Assembly (NCBI GenBank): GCA_936435175.1
Contig: OW386540.1
Location: 40,059,847 to 40,123,846 of the forward strand
Direction: 5' to 3'
Source: Glyphotaelius pellucidus
Lineage: Eukaryota; Arthropoda; Insecta; Trichoptera; Limnephilidae
DNA length: 64,000 nucleotides
A program made the translations under genes and the position numbers. Below are positions 54,501 to 63,587 of the stretch, in pieces (position 1 is the first letter of the stretch; every line of letters begins with the position of its first letter). Below the pieces are notes generated by a model. The model did not search any database, was not told where the DNA came from, and saw only the letters and a list, made by a program, of their open reading frames with translations.

Positions 54501-57500
54501 AATTTTTTTATAGTTAATACCGCACAAGAGTCCCAACTGCTCCCGTCTGGAGCCAGTGAGACTATGGCATCCCCAATCGGGGTAAGTTGTGAGGCTGAAG
54601 GTAGTGGGGAGGGGAAGTATAATTACTATCAATGACAATAAAACTAATGAGTGTGATTCAATGTGTACAAGTAATAACATTTTAAGACCTTCAGCAAGGG
54701 ACATTTCAAAACAAGTTTAATTAATCTACATGAATATATTTATCCTTATGTATATGTCTTCATCTTTAAATGTAATATTACTGTAAATGTGTAATATAGT
54801 TTTTAACCCTTCAGGCCTCGATCGCATTCAGAGGGTCAAAATATTTCCGCTTTACAATAATATCCAAATACATAAATGGATTATTTCTGAATGTATCCGA
54901 AAACTAAAAACTTTTTTTGAAAGGTGATAAAATACGCTTTAAAATTTTATAAATCGAAATAAACATATAATTTTAGAAATATATAAATTTTGCAAGCCAA
55001 CATAAAACATTTTTAAAAATGGCTCACCTTACGTTTTTTCTAACCAAAATTACTGACAACAAAAAAAATAAAAACACATACATATTTTGTTAGACAAATG
55101 TATTATAAACGTAATTGTCACCTCGCTTTTTAGTCGTTACATGTAAAAATAATTACTAAAAAATTCCCAAAGTTTCATAAATTTATTTAAAATCGGGTTA
55201 AAAATTGGTCAGTGAATATTATTTGATAAAAATATGTAATATATTTTGAACCTTATCAGCAACGAGTTGGGCAGCCAGTTCTCTTGAGACGGTATCGGTA
55301 GGTCCAGCACGAAGGGAAGACAGATCGGCGTGCACTGAATGGACTATCATTACGGCTGCTTCCCATTCACGTTCTATCAAACCATTCCCCTTCCTTTCCA
55401 TCTTCAAAAATAAACAAATCAACTTTTTGTAATGCCAGTGTGTCTTTTGCATAATATCCTTTACATTAAAAATAATAGTCAATATACTGCAATCAACACA
55501 CTTCAGGTGGTTCAAATGTCTTTATTTTATGAATTGTGTTTTTTCATATTGGGTGTTTATTCAGGTTTGTGTAGAAGTAATAAAATCAGTTCATTTTCAT
55601 ATGAATATATTTTTTAATATTTGTTTGCCCAATGGGAAATTTTTATTTTTTTTTGTTAAAGTTAGCTATTTTAGGAAAACTTGTGATGATATTATCATAA
55701 AATTTATATGAATAATAAGATACATTATCTGGTAAACAGAAAACAATCGCAAAAAAGCGATTCTTTTGTTTTTGTACAGATATTTGACCAGAGGTAAAAT
55801 CTGCGCAGTTTTTCAAAATCGCCTGGCATTTGACAGGTTAACAAAAAAATTGGTTTTCACTTTGGTACAAATCATTACAAAAAAAAAGAATAATTTTCGC
55901 ATCTCCAGTGCCAAAGTGTAAGTTTCCTTTTGATTAAATATTTTTCCACGCAAAAGATGAGGAGATAAGAAGATTTCCCCATCTTGTATCACATATACAA
56001 ATATAAAAAATATTTATTTTCATGTACATATAGTTGAGATCCTTACAAAGAGATTGGTATACAATCTGAAAATATGTATAAAAATTAATGTTTTGTTTGT
56101 CCCATATGCGTTCCTATACCATTCATTCGATTACGATGAACTTTTGGTGATTCGTTGTACACCACACCTGCCCACGAAGGTTTCTTTGTATAATGGTGAG
56201 CTCTGGCGTTATGAAATTTGTATAAAATTTTTACCAATAGGTGGCAGGCGAGTTGTTTGACAAATGTGTGTATTTCCTATAGTTTAGCTACAGGGAAGTG
56301 TGGGGAGGGGTAGGGGAAGCCGGATGGGGGAAGTGGAATGAAGAAGAGGAGGGAGGGATGCGGAAATGCATGCAGAAACACTTTCTTTGAGTTGCATTGC
56401 AAAGCATGCCGGGTAATCGCTAGTATTCATATAAAAATATTTTACAGTAATGCCTTTCCAGGCATTCAAGTAAGATCACTAAAAAGGTAAAACTGCCCTT
56501 CTCGCCTAATGTGTGTTAACACAATGTATTATCTCAGATGACTTGCAATAATGAAGAGACATTGGACAACCTGGTTCTTATACACCTACTTTTATTGTCT
56601 CTCTCTTACAATGCACGAGTTGCACTCACGCATTCATTACAGGTTATGTCAGAAATTAAATGTAAGAAAATGGGCATTAAATTAGTTGGACAGGTACCTT
56701 AAGGTCCGTAATCTTTGCTTTGACCAAAGAGTCGGGTCCGCTGTTGAGTTTTTTCCAGAGTGATAAAATAGGTGCCAGTTTTTTCTTCCACGATTTATTA
56801 TCGTATTGGAGTGTTATCTCTCCGTGATGGTAAGATTCTACAATGGAACAATAATTTTTAATACAATTGGTTATATTTTTTACATCTTTTCCAATGTTGC
56901 TACATAATATTATTATCTTCATGAAAGGAATATATGTATTGAAGCGTTTTTTTGTGTGTGCGGTGTGATTGTGTGTTTGTCGAAGGACCTTGCGTGTTGC
57001 GTGAAATGTGTAAGTGGACCACTGTACAATGCAGATAATATGCACAAGGAAAAGGATGAAAGGACTTACTGCGCTTCTATCTTCTTGAATCCTGGTTTAT
57101 ATTGCACTTTATGAATATAATATTCGGGGGATGCGGTATGTGAATGCGGTAGGCGGATGATTATGGAGCGAGGGCCGATTTAAGACTGACTTGGGTCAAG
57201 CAAAAATGGCAGGAATAAAAGGAAGGGTAGGATGGATTGTAACAATACTAACTACAAGTACAGGGTCATGATGTATAGATGTATGTATGTAGGTACGTGT
57301 AGCTGTATTGTGTATACGCCCAACCATGTATTATAATGAAGGAAAGCTTACTTAATTGGCTCATGACAGTGTTGCCAGATTGGTGTTCCCTCGCCCTGTG
57401 GATATTATTGGCCAGACCGAGTTGAGCAGGGCTATCGATGTTAGGAAACTGGGTTAGTGCAACCAAATAATCCTGTAAAATTACAATAAAAATCAATACC

Positions 57501-60500
57501 ATAATCATTATATATTATCAAAAATATAAATAATTACTCCGCACATAATTGAACACCTCTGTACAATTTCTCCTACACCTAGGAAAAGATGTTCACAAAA
57601 GCAAAAAATTGACGCACTCCACAATAAGGTACTCTATAATCATTATAAAGAGATTCTTGCTTGTTTAGTGGCGTATTTTGTATCGTAGGACTACTGTGGA
57701 GTAAGAGGGGACCACCAAACTATTTTTAATAGGTTACCTCTAAATTAGTAGACATGAGAAGCGTGACATCTAGTCCGAGGGGCTTCCACGTGTGCCCCAG
57801 CACCGTCTCGTGGAAGTTTCTCTGAATGATGGCTTGCGCCAGCCGGGCGTCCCGGGGGCAGGTGACCCTTCCGGCGTACAGGGCGGAGCATAGTCCTCCC
57901 GCCGGACCCCCGCGCCCCCAGTGACGCACGCCCGAGGAGCATGCCTCCGCATCACCCCAGCGGAAACCGTAGTTAGCGCGCCAACCTGAAAAATGTTCTT
58001 AAGATTTAAATTTTGTATCTTATGAAGATTCACAGAGAAAACATACAGGTATCTTTTAAAACTGTAAAGCAGAAATTCATTCTTCTAAAGTGGTAAAAAC
58101 TCTAAAACTTATTTTAAAAATTATCCATTATTCTTGAAAAACTCGTCAAAAACTATTTGCTAATAGTTTTTGCATATCTTGCAGAATTTGTAAACAATGA
58201 ATTTGAACAGCTTTTCTATCTTCTTTTCATATCTTCTAGAATCAATGTCAAAGTAACTGATTTTGGCTTACACAAAAATTGCTACGGAAAAGTTATCACT
58301 CTATGAAGCTTTCAAATATCCATTTGAACGTGATAAAATGAGAAATGACACTTTGAAGAAGTTTAATAAGTGATATGACATAACTACCAGATTTGGCGTA
58401 TTGTACACATTGGCAAGAAAAAAGGGAAAATACCTATGATAAATTTCATAAGACGGAGTGAAATTTAACCCCCAACAGCGTGATGCAATTTGGTCATATT
58501 GATGTTCATTTGGTCCGCCAATAGGAAACCAGGAAGTCATACAAAATGTAAATAATAAAGTCCACTATAGCCCCAATCTAAAATATCTCTTACTGTCTCA
58601 ATTTCATGTTTGAAAAATGATCTCGATAAAGTTATCCATTCTGTTGATGCAAACTTGCTGAAAGACAAATTTGTTCCATGCAGAGCATAAATGTTTTCAG
58701 AAAATAATTTATTTTGATTTTGGCTGGTTTATGCCTTATCTAGATATTGTTGGTTGATGAATATAATAGACCTTGTGGTATATAAGCGCAGCGTTCCTGT
58801 ATGACACTATGCGTCAGGGCCAGAGAAAACTCCAGTCTTGTCTTTACAGCATCCTTAGGTCCCGGGGCTGATCCTCCTTGGGGGGCCCATAGCGAGAGGG
58901 TTCGTAGTAGGTTGTTCTTTATGCCTGTTGGAGCCTGGGAAACAATCACATTAATTAGTAAATAAATTAAAAAATTGCAAAATAGTCAGGTTCTAATGCC
59001 GTAACAACAATGATGACCTGCGTGGAAAAATCGTTCAACCTCTCGAACGCCAGGTGTATTTCAAAAAACCGCGCGGATTTTACCTTCTTGCTTTCTGGTT
59101 AAATATCATATAAAAACAAAAGAATTGCTTTTTTGCGAATGTTTTCTGTTTACCAGATAATATATTTTATTAATCATATATATTACGTGATAATATTGTA
59201 AGAAGCTTTTCCAGAACAGCTAACTAAAAAAAAGATTAAAAAATCTCTCATTTTGGAAATATTTGTCAAAAAATATAATCACACAAATACGTATAAACGG
59301 ATTGAGAAAATGACATGTAGACGGTTCATTCCGAGTATGCCTAAAAGAAATTTGGAAGGATAAAGCCACGGGAATCAACCTACCTCCATGATAACATTGA
59401 CACACAGGCTTGCAAACAGCGGTGGAATGGAAGATGGGTCCTCAGTGACGATCCATATGCGACATTTGGGATTAGAGTGGTCCTGCGATGAGATGAGGAT
59501 GCTCTGTATAGCCGAATGAGCCCAGCCACCCGCCCCAATGAGCACCCCTAACCATCCACCAGAACTCTTGGCCCACTGGACTGAGGTGATGAGGTGTTGA
59601 AGGGCTTCTTCGTTCATCTCTTGGGACACCCACACCTAGAGATAGATAGACTGTGTGAGGTGTGTAGAAGCAAAGGCAGCAATCTCCACTTTCGTTTTTT
59701 TTTTTAAAAGGCATAAAACACATTGATATCTTTGCCTGTGATACATATTTTCAAACTCTGATTTTGATGGCAGAAAGCTGACAAACTCAGCTTTATAGGC
59801 AAAGATATCAATGTGTTTTTTTTGTCTTTTTTTCAAAAAACGAAAGTGGAGATTGCTGCTTTTGCTTCTACACACCTCATGTTGAATACATAAATACATT
59901 GTATACGAAAGGAGAAAATTATTAAATTTTTGGTTTAATAATGTCAACATGCTCAGCAACAGCTTTGAGGGTTTTGGATCATTGATTTTTTTAGATTACA
60001 AACTCCATTATATGTTATTTTGGGGGAGAAAAAGTTGAATCTGTTTAAGAGGGAGGAAACACAAAAACAGTCATAAAAACTAATGCGATCTGGCAAATGA
60101 TAACCGTGTACAAATGTGGGGTATGCGCATATGTCATGTTTCCTGGCTGAAAGACACTAGTTCATAGGAACATCTTACACTGACAATACCTATATAACAC
60201 AGGATTTCCAAATGGGACAGGCACATGTGGTGATGTACTTTATAAAGATGAATGAATAAAAAACTAACAAAGATGTGTGTATTCTTAAGATCAAGGCTAG
60301 GAATGCGCTAAGCAGCCAGCCGTGCTGCGCAGCCAACATGATCTTCAAATTTGTATGAAAATGATTTCAAGCTAGCGCACTAGGCAGCCAAAGATCGCTA
60401 ACTGCAAGAGCCAGTCGATAATTAGCGATTTCGCAAGCAGTCATGGCTGGGGGCAGCTAATACAACTAGCTAATGTGCTATACTGGCTGCAAGCATTGGC

Positions 60501-63500
60501 TCCTCAAAATCTAGGCTTCCCAGTGCCTTCCAGCCTTAAAGTATTTGTTTAGGTACAGGAATCTAACAAATGGAATGCCATTTTTGCACGGCTTGAGTTT
60601 TTTTCAAGGTGTCTAGGAGACCAAGAACAGAGGTGGCTAACAAACTCAAAACATAGTAGGGTGCACTTGCAATCGAAGAAGGTCAGCAGTCATTTTTTTA
60701 TACTATCTCTGTAGTGGTAGTACGCGCTCAAGCTAATTTATAAAAATCGTTGTTATGAATTGTTTATTTTACCTGTTTAAATTGATTCATGCCAACAACA
60801 TGGCCAGCCCTTATCTTAATTTGGTCAATAGGGTCTGTGCCTGCTGCTCCTATAATTAGGATTGGCCGCTCGGGTGCACCCCACCTCTCCACCACGGCCA
60901 ACAGATCTCCCTCTGGAAACAGCTGGTTTACGCCTGCAAAATGTTCATTGTTTTATTTTGTGTACGATCCTGCCGTTGAGAGCTCCTTTGTTACTTCCCT
61001 TTTTGAAACATTTCATGAGAATGAGAGAGGTTGCAACGGAGCTACACACTAAACCTAATTTACGCTAAAATTTAATTTAAACTCTGTGCTTAGCCCTGAA
61101 TTTCGGCCAATGTTCAAAATGTCTGTACTTACTGTGTGAATTTAGGTGTACAGGATTATCTTAGGATTGACTAAAAATAAATTCAATTAACTTAAATTCA
61201 CAGAAATGAAAATGTAATGTAACATTGTTATAAATGTGTAAATATGCAAAATTGTGTAAATATATTTTTTTATTTGAATTGTGATCAGCAGAAAAGCACA
61301 ACTCTCATGTTGTTACGCTTGTCAGCTCTTCACAATTTAATTTAATGGAAAGCTGAAACTAATCTAGAATCAGTGCTTAACGACTTTTTAAAAATAAAAA
61401 ATAAAAATGTGGCACTAATTGGCCATTTGATGACAACAATGCTTTGACTTTGAAAAGCTCCAAGTTTTGTAATTTTGAATGTGCATTTAAAGGAGAAAAA
61501 TATCACCTAAAATCTGTGCTGCTGCCTTGAGAAAGGATGAATACAGTTTATCTGGTTTGATAGCCCAAACAACGAGAACCTTCTGGAATGGTGTCAACAC
61601 AATATCGGCCGGAATGTTCTCCCAATCTCCTGAAGCGGCAAATTTTCCCCACAAATCTTTGTTTGTTAATCGAAGTTTGGTATACAGCTCTGGTAAGTTC
61701 ATCTGCAATAAAACTTATCTCACTAACTAGAAAATTTCTTAAATTGCTTTTACAAAGTTTCTTAGTAACACTCCATTTGAAACCTTTATTAACTCTTTCT
61801 GGACTACTGTCTCAACATAGTTCACAGTGAAATACATGTCCCATTCATTAATGTCTCAACATGTTGTTACAAAATTACATCCAACGATATTCTAAAATAT
61901 CACGATATTTTAAAAGCTGTACAATGCTGTATATGATCCCACAATGAGTTCATTAACTCTTGGGAATACATTGCATTATACATTGTACAATTTTAAGTAA
62001 AAAAAATACAAACAAATAACGCCACGCACTAATGAACATGTCAACATCCTTAAAAGGTTATTGTTACACGAAAAAAAGCTTTACGACACTTCAGAGAAGC
62101 AATTAACATTAGGACTCAAAGGGTACATAAATATTACTCGTCACTCACTGTTTATTGTGACATTTTGTGATGTTATATGACATGTAAAATAGTTAAATAA
62201 TTGGTATTAATACTACTTGTCACTCACTCTTTATTGTGACATGTAAAATATGATGTTGTGACATGTAAAATAGTTAAATAATTGGTAAATAAACATAGAT
62301 AAACAAACCTGAATAACCATAATCAACGGCCACCTGTCTTGGCTTATCCATGTTGGAATCTCTTGGGACTCGAAATTATTCTGAACATGGCTTTCAGGAA
62401 TACTTATCAAAACCTCCCACTCCTAAAACAAAACAATTCACGTGTCTTATATACATAATCCAGTTTTGAACATATAAAACAACATTATTGGTTTCCAAGA
62501 AATGTAATTCTAAATACATAGTGCGGATTTGAAAAAAGCTGTAAGGAGAATATATGATGCAACAGTGAATGTTAGAAGAAGTCAGAGATGCCCGAGGGAG
62601 ACATGGCACGATAGAGTGAATCGAAATTCTTGCATCAGTTTATGTCAAGAGTCAGAATAACAAAACAGTATGTAAGAGACATGATACAAGGAATGTGTGC
62701 TAAGACAGAGGTTTACGGTAGTTCATCATCTCTGCCTCCCTGCGAGAAACAGAAATATGGCCAGTTAATTAGTGAAAAAGGGTTCCATAGTGAAATTTGG
62801 ATTCGCTATTATTAACTTTGTAAACAGATGTATGTATACGCAATTGTATGAGCGTTCCCAATATCTATGACTAGAAATATATCATAATCAGTGATACCTG
62901 TAAATTTAATTTATATTATCTTCAATTTTTGGCTCCTAAGAGCATTTCTTACTCTTTACTTGTTACACTTTTTTTTTTAATATTTATAACTTTACACTTT
63001 TTATTTCCTACCTTTTAACTTTCTATCTCAATTTGTAACTTTTCATTATACTTTATATTTTATGCTTTTACTTTATACTTTCATTTATCTATCTTACTTT
63101 TTACTTACTGCTTACTACCTCAACTCCTTTTTTTACCTTTTGTTTTTATATTTAACTTCAATTTATGTTGTTACTTTCGTTTTGTTATTGTTTTATAATA
63201 CATATATAATATAATTTATGTTAATGGCACATGTTGTGCCGTATGTTTTTGAAATAAATAAATAAATAAATCACTTCTCCTTGCAAGTGGAAATTCTAGT
63301 TCGATTCCAGGCGGTGCCATTTTTTTCTTTGTGCTTCGTTCTGTATCATTGTATGAAATTATAATCATTACTGAATGAATATTTTAAAAATTGTTTCAAT
63401 AATTTGTTCTCGTTAATAAAATTTGGGATACCTGTTGAGGAATTTCCTCGGGGTAAATGAGATGAAGAAGGAATAGAGTGACGGCGCAGTGGTGTTCCTT

Positions 63501-63587
63501 GTGCAGGGCAGTCAGTATCCGCTCCAGAATACCAATCACAACCTGTCGGCTGATTGATTGCTTTCCATCGTCGTCACGGGACATCTT
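51359..63587 (-). CDS. DYNC2H1: Cytoplasmic dynein-2 heavy chain 1, C-terminal part (13 exons, about 750 aa; 5' end outside window)
   Basis: Heavy chain of the motor for retrograde intraflagellar transport; in insects it acts in ciliated sensory neurons (Drosophila btv is the counterpart). Exons in transcript order: 63587-63432, 62422-62309, 61702-61507, 60933-60773, 59635-59384, 58934-58772, 57985-57738, 57472-57352, 56837-56698, 55401-55252, 53833-53587, 52241-52096, 51517-51359. All have AG/GT borders, and every phase matches. Diagnostic pieces: 'LTPFQKVLVVWAIKPDKL' and 'RPILIIGAAGTDP' entering AAA6, 'APTGIKNNLLRTL', 'ERCAYIPQGW', 'SALYAGRVTCPRDARL' and the C-terminal 'IPIYTSSDRSDLVFNI'. 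The C-terminus fits dynein-2 rather than axonemal or dynein-1 chains. Exons near the 3' end are strikingly GC-rich. The N-terminal tail, linker and AAA1-4 lie right of the window. Confidence 0.93.
51770..51960 (-). repeat. tRNA-headed SINE, copy 3 (partial)
   Basis: Plus-strand words 'atggcatccccaatt', 'gaggctgaaggg', 'ggcgatactgagagtatct' are in the same order as in copy 2; the tRNA head is missing. It lies in the last dynein intron. Confidence 0.6.
52096..52241 (-). CDS. DYNC2H1: DYNC2H1 exon 12 of 13 in window
   Basis: Acceptor 'catatttcag', donor 'CCCTCG|GTGAGC'. Encodes 'EESATDGKVVLRDLRLEGA' and 'PPFNPAPPISLQYVPS', the C-terminal-domain strand pair. Pro-rich and GC-rich. Phase 1 in, phase 0 out. 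Confidence 0.88.
52341..52852. repeat. Repeat family R5, copy 1
   Basis: The block 'tttccgttttgcaataaaat', 'tttctgaatttatcc', 'gaaaggtgatgaaatac' recurs in the same order at 54,850-54,940. The right end 'ggcctgaggggtt' is the complement of 'aacccttcaggcc' at 54,806, so this looks like one end pair of a TIR element. Confidence 0.5.
52853..53586. other. Intron, no gene seen
   Basis: Dynein intron between exons 11 and 12. 53,256-53,302 repeats the short word block of 7.8 kb. Otherwise AT-rich. Confidence 0.45.
53587..53833 (-). CDS. DYNC2H1: DYNC2H1 exon 11 of 13 in window (GC-rich)
   Basis: Encodes 'TPEGWTSGWEGAPRAASSFL' through 'ATHFNLPPERLTLITIWGDE'. The Trp-x5-W-x-G start and the 'HALLWDAATHFNLP' block align with the C-terminal domain of dynein-2. 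The middle is unusually Ala/Arg/Pro-rich. Phase 0 in, phase 1 out. Confidence 0.9.
53834..54515. other. Intron, no gene seen
   Basis: Dynein intron between exons 10 and 11. A mildly GC-richer 53,900-54,330 patch has no domain-bearing frame. Confidence 0.45.
54516..54620 (-). repeat. tRNA-headed SINE, copy 4 (distal part only)
   Basis: 'aataccgcacaagagtcc', 'ctggagccagtgagactatg' and 'gtgaggctgaaggtagtgg' match the left part of copy 2 almost exactly; the head is absent. Confidence 0.6.
54806..55251. repeat. Repeat family R5, copy 2
   Basis: Starts 'aacccttcaggcctcg' and shares a long run of words with 52,341-52,640 ('gaaaggtgataaaatac', 'ctaaccaaaattactga', 'acacatacatattttgtta'). It abuts the donor side of dynein exon 10. 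Confidence 0.55.
55252..55401 (-). CDS. DYNC2H1: DYNC2H1 exon 10 of 13 in window
   Basis: Encodes 'MERKGNGLIEREWEAAVMIV' to 'ELAAQLVADK', the 'QF..A..LV.SVH..L..L' helical segment of the dynein C-terminal domain. Phase 0 in and out. Confidence 0.9.
55402..56084. repeat. Intron with repeat shared with 59.0 kb
   Basis: 55,675-55,845 is the reverse complement of 59,030-59,222 (shared words 'acaaaagaat', 'ttttctgtttaccagataat', 'ggcgattttg' versus 'acgccaggtg'). It may be the right half of the R5 element. No gene seen. Confidence 0.5.
56085..56423 (+). mobile_element. Lep1/Helitron-like fragment
   Basis: Contains 'gcgttcctataccattcatt', 'gtgagctctggcgttatgaa' and a 3' end 'gcatgccgggtaatcgctag' with the Helitron-type CTAG. 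The central block 'agctc-ggcgttatgaaat' is shared with the Helitron-like element at 15.4 kb. It lies in a dynein intron. Confidence 0.6.
56698..56837 (-). CDS. DYNC2H1: DYNC2H1 exon 9 of 13 in window
   Basis: Encodes 'SYHHGEITLQYDNKSWKKKL' and 'APILSLWKKLNSGPDSL'. The 'L-LWKKLN' helix is a dynein-2 hallmark. Phase 1 in, phase 0 out. Confidence 0.92.
56838..57351. other. Intron, no gene seen
   Basis: Dynein intron between exons 8 and 9 with a short (GTAT)n-like stretch near 57,275-57,300. Nothing else recognised. Confidence 0.5.
57352..57472 (-). CDS. DYNC2H1: DYNC2H1 exon 8 of 13 in window
   Basis: Encodes 'DYLVALTQFPNIDSPAQLGL' and 'ANNIHRAREHQSGNTVMSQL', matching the 'P..D.P...GLP.NI.R' segment after the AAA6 lid. 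Phase 0 in, phase 1 out. Confidence 0.92.
57738..57985 (-). CDS. DYNC2H1: DYNC2H1 exon 7 of 13 in window (AAA6 lid)
   Basis: Encodes 'WRANYGFRWGDAEACSSG', 'RHWGRGGPAGGLCSALYAGR' and 'LGHTWKPLGLDVTLLMSTN'. 'LYAGRVTCPRDARL' stands for the family 'YGGR..N..D.R.L' motif, with Ala in place of the first Gly. GC-rich. Phase 1 in, phase 0 out. Confidence 0.92.
57986..58771. other. Intron, no gene seen
   Basis: AT-rich intron between dynein exons 6 and 7. A minus-strand frame at about 58,301-58,540 lacks any dynein match and is not needed, because exon phases 6 to 7 join directly ('YIPQ|GW'). Confidence 0.55.
58772..58934 (-). CDS. DYNC2H1: DYNC2H1 exon 6 of 13 in window (end of AAA6)
   Basis: Encodes 'APTGIKNNLLRTLSLW' and 'EFSLALTHSVIQERCAYIPQ', the conserved 'PPG.K.NL.R' and 'FH...QER..Y.P.GW' dynein motifs. 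Phase 0 in, phase 1 out. Confidence 0.95.
59030..59222. repeat. Repeat segment shared with 55.7 kb (inverted)
   Basis: 'acgccaggtgtatttcaaaa', 'aacaaaagaattgctttttt' and 'tttctgtttaccagataata' are found in reverse complement at 55,675-55,845. It lies in dynein intron 5. Confidence 0.6.
59312..59377 (-). repeat. LINE pol remnant ending at the exon 5 donor
   Basis: The minus strand reads 'ttcccgtggctttatcc', 'ttctttta' and 'ctcggaatgaaccgtcta', the same words as at 14,283-14,340. Similarity starts within about 8 nt of the splice donor at 59,383. Confidence 0.6.
59384..59635 (-). CDS. DYNC2H1: DYNC2H1 exon 5 of 13 in window (AAA6 core)
   Basis: Encodes 'VWVSQEMNEEALQHLITSVQ', 'GGWLGVLIGAGGWAHSAIQS' and 'CRIWIVTEDPSSIPPLF'. 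These correspond to the 'G.W..L.N.HL...W' and 'FR.WLT..P...P..L' dynein stretch. Phase 0 in and out. Confidence 0.93.
59656..59879. repeat. Near-perfect inverted repeat, 82-bp arms
   Basis: Left arm 59,656-59,737 and right arm 59,797-59,879 are inverted copies ('gtagaagcaaaggcagcaat' / 'attgctgcttttgcttctac', 'cacattgatatctttgcct'), with a 59-nt loop. Arms differ mainly in T-run lengths. It ends about 20 nt upstream of the dynein exon 5 acceptor (minus strand). Confidence 0.85.
60050..60740 (-). mobile_element. Ancient CR1-like LINE remnant with an internal insert
   Basis: 60,050-60,230 parallels 11,420-11,620 ('ggaggaaacacaaaaac', 'aaccgtgtacaaatg', 'gacactagtt'). 60,565-60,740 parallels 11,700-11,880 ('aacagaggtggctaacaaa', 'agggtgcacttg', 'ggtcagcag'). 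The middle, 60,240-60,540, is foreign. No open frame remains. It lies in dynein intron 4. Confidence 0.6.
60773..60933 (-). CDS. DYNC2H1: DYNC2H1 exon 4 of 13 in window (start of AAA6)
   Basis: Encodes 'VNQLFPEGDLLAVVERWGA', 'RPILIIGAAGTDP' and 'GHVVGMNQFKQ'. 'PILII...G.DP' marks the first strand of AAA6. Phase 1 in, phase 0 out. Confidence 0.93.
60934..61506. other. Intron, no gene seen
   Basis: AT-rich dynein intron 3. Nothing recognisable. Confidence 0.5.
61507..61702 (-). CDS. DYNC2H1: DYNC2H1 exon 3 of 13 in window
   Basis: Encodes 'MNLPELYTKLRLTNKDLWGK' and 'LTPFQKVLVVWAIKPDKLYS'. The 'FQ..L...A..PD.L' motif before AAA6 is a dynein hallmark. Phase 0 in, phase 1 out. Confidence 0.94.
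61703..62308. repeat. Intron with a two-unit tandem duplication
   Basis: Units at about 62,137-62,212 and 62,218-62,285 both run 'gtcactcact-tttattgtgac', then 'gacatgtaaaatagttaaat', then 'aattggta'. They end about 20 nt from the donor of exon 2. The rest of the intron is AT-rich. Confidence 0.65.
62309..62422 (-). CDS. DYNC2H1: DYNC2H1 exon 2 of 13 in window
   Basis: Encodes 'EWEVLISIPESHVQNNFESQ' and 'IPTWISQDRWPLIMVIQ'. 'P.W...R' matches the AAA5-AAA6 region of dynein-2. Phase 0 in and out. Confidence 0.92.
62423..63431. other. Intron; retroelement-like tail at 63.2 kb
   Basis: About 62,520-62,810 is GC-richer and open on the plus strand for 61 codons, but it shows no named domain. 63,236-63,275 ends in 'aaataaataaataaataa', typical of a LINE or SINE (AAAT)n tail. 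The B-box-like 'gttcgattccagg' follows at about 63,299. Confidence 0.4.
63432..63587 (-). CDS. DYNC2H1: DYNC2H1 exon 1 of 13 in window
   Basis: Acceptor 'ctctctcag', donor 'CAACAG|GTATCC'. Encodes 'KMSRDDDGKQSISRQVVIGI', 'LTALHKEHHCAVTLFLLHLI' and 'YPEEIPQQ'. The hydrophobic helix fits the '..L.F.L....' helix before the dynein-2 'IP.WI' motif. The assignment rests mainly on phase and position. Confidence 0.82.

Noticed and set aside
58301..58540. Extra dynein exon on the minus strand
   Set aside because: The frame has no dynein motifs, and exons 6 and 7 already join in phase across 'YIPQ|GW'.
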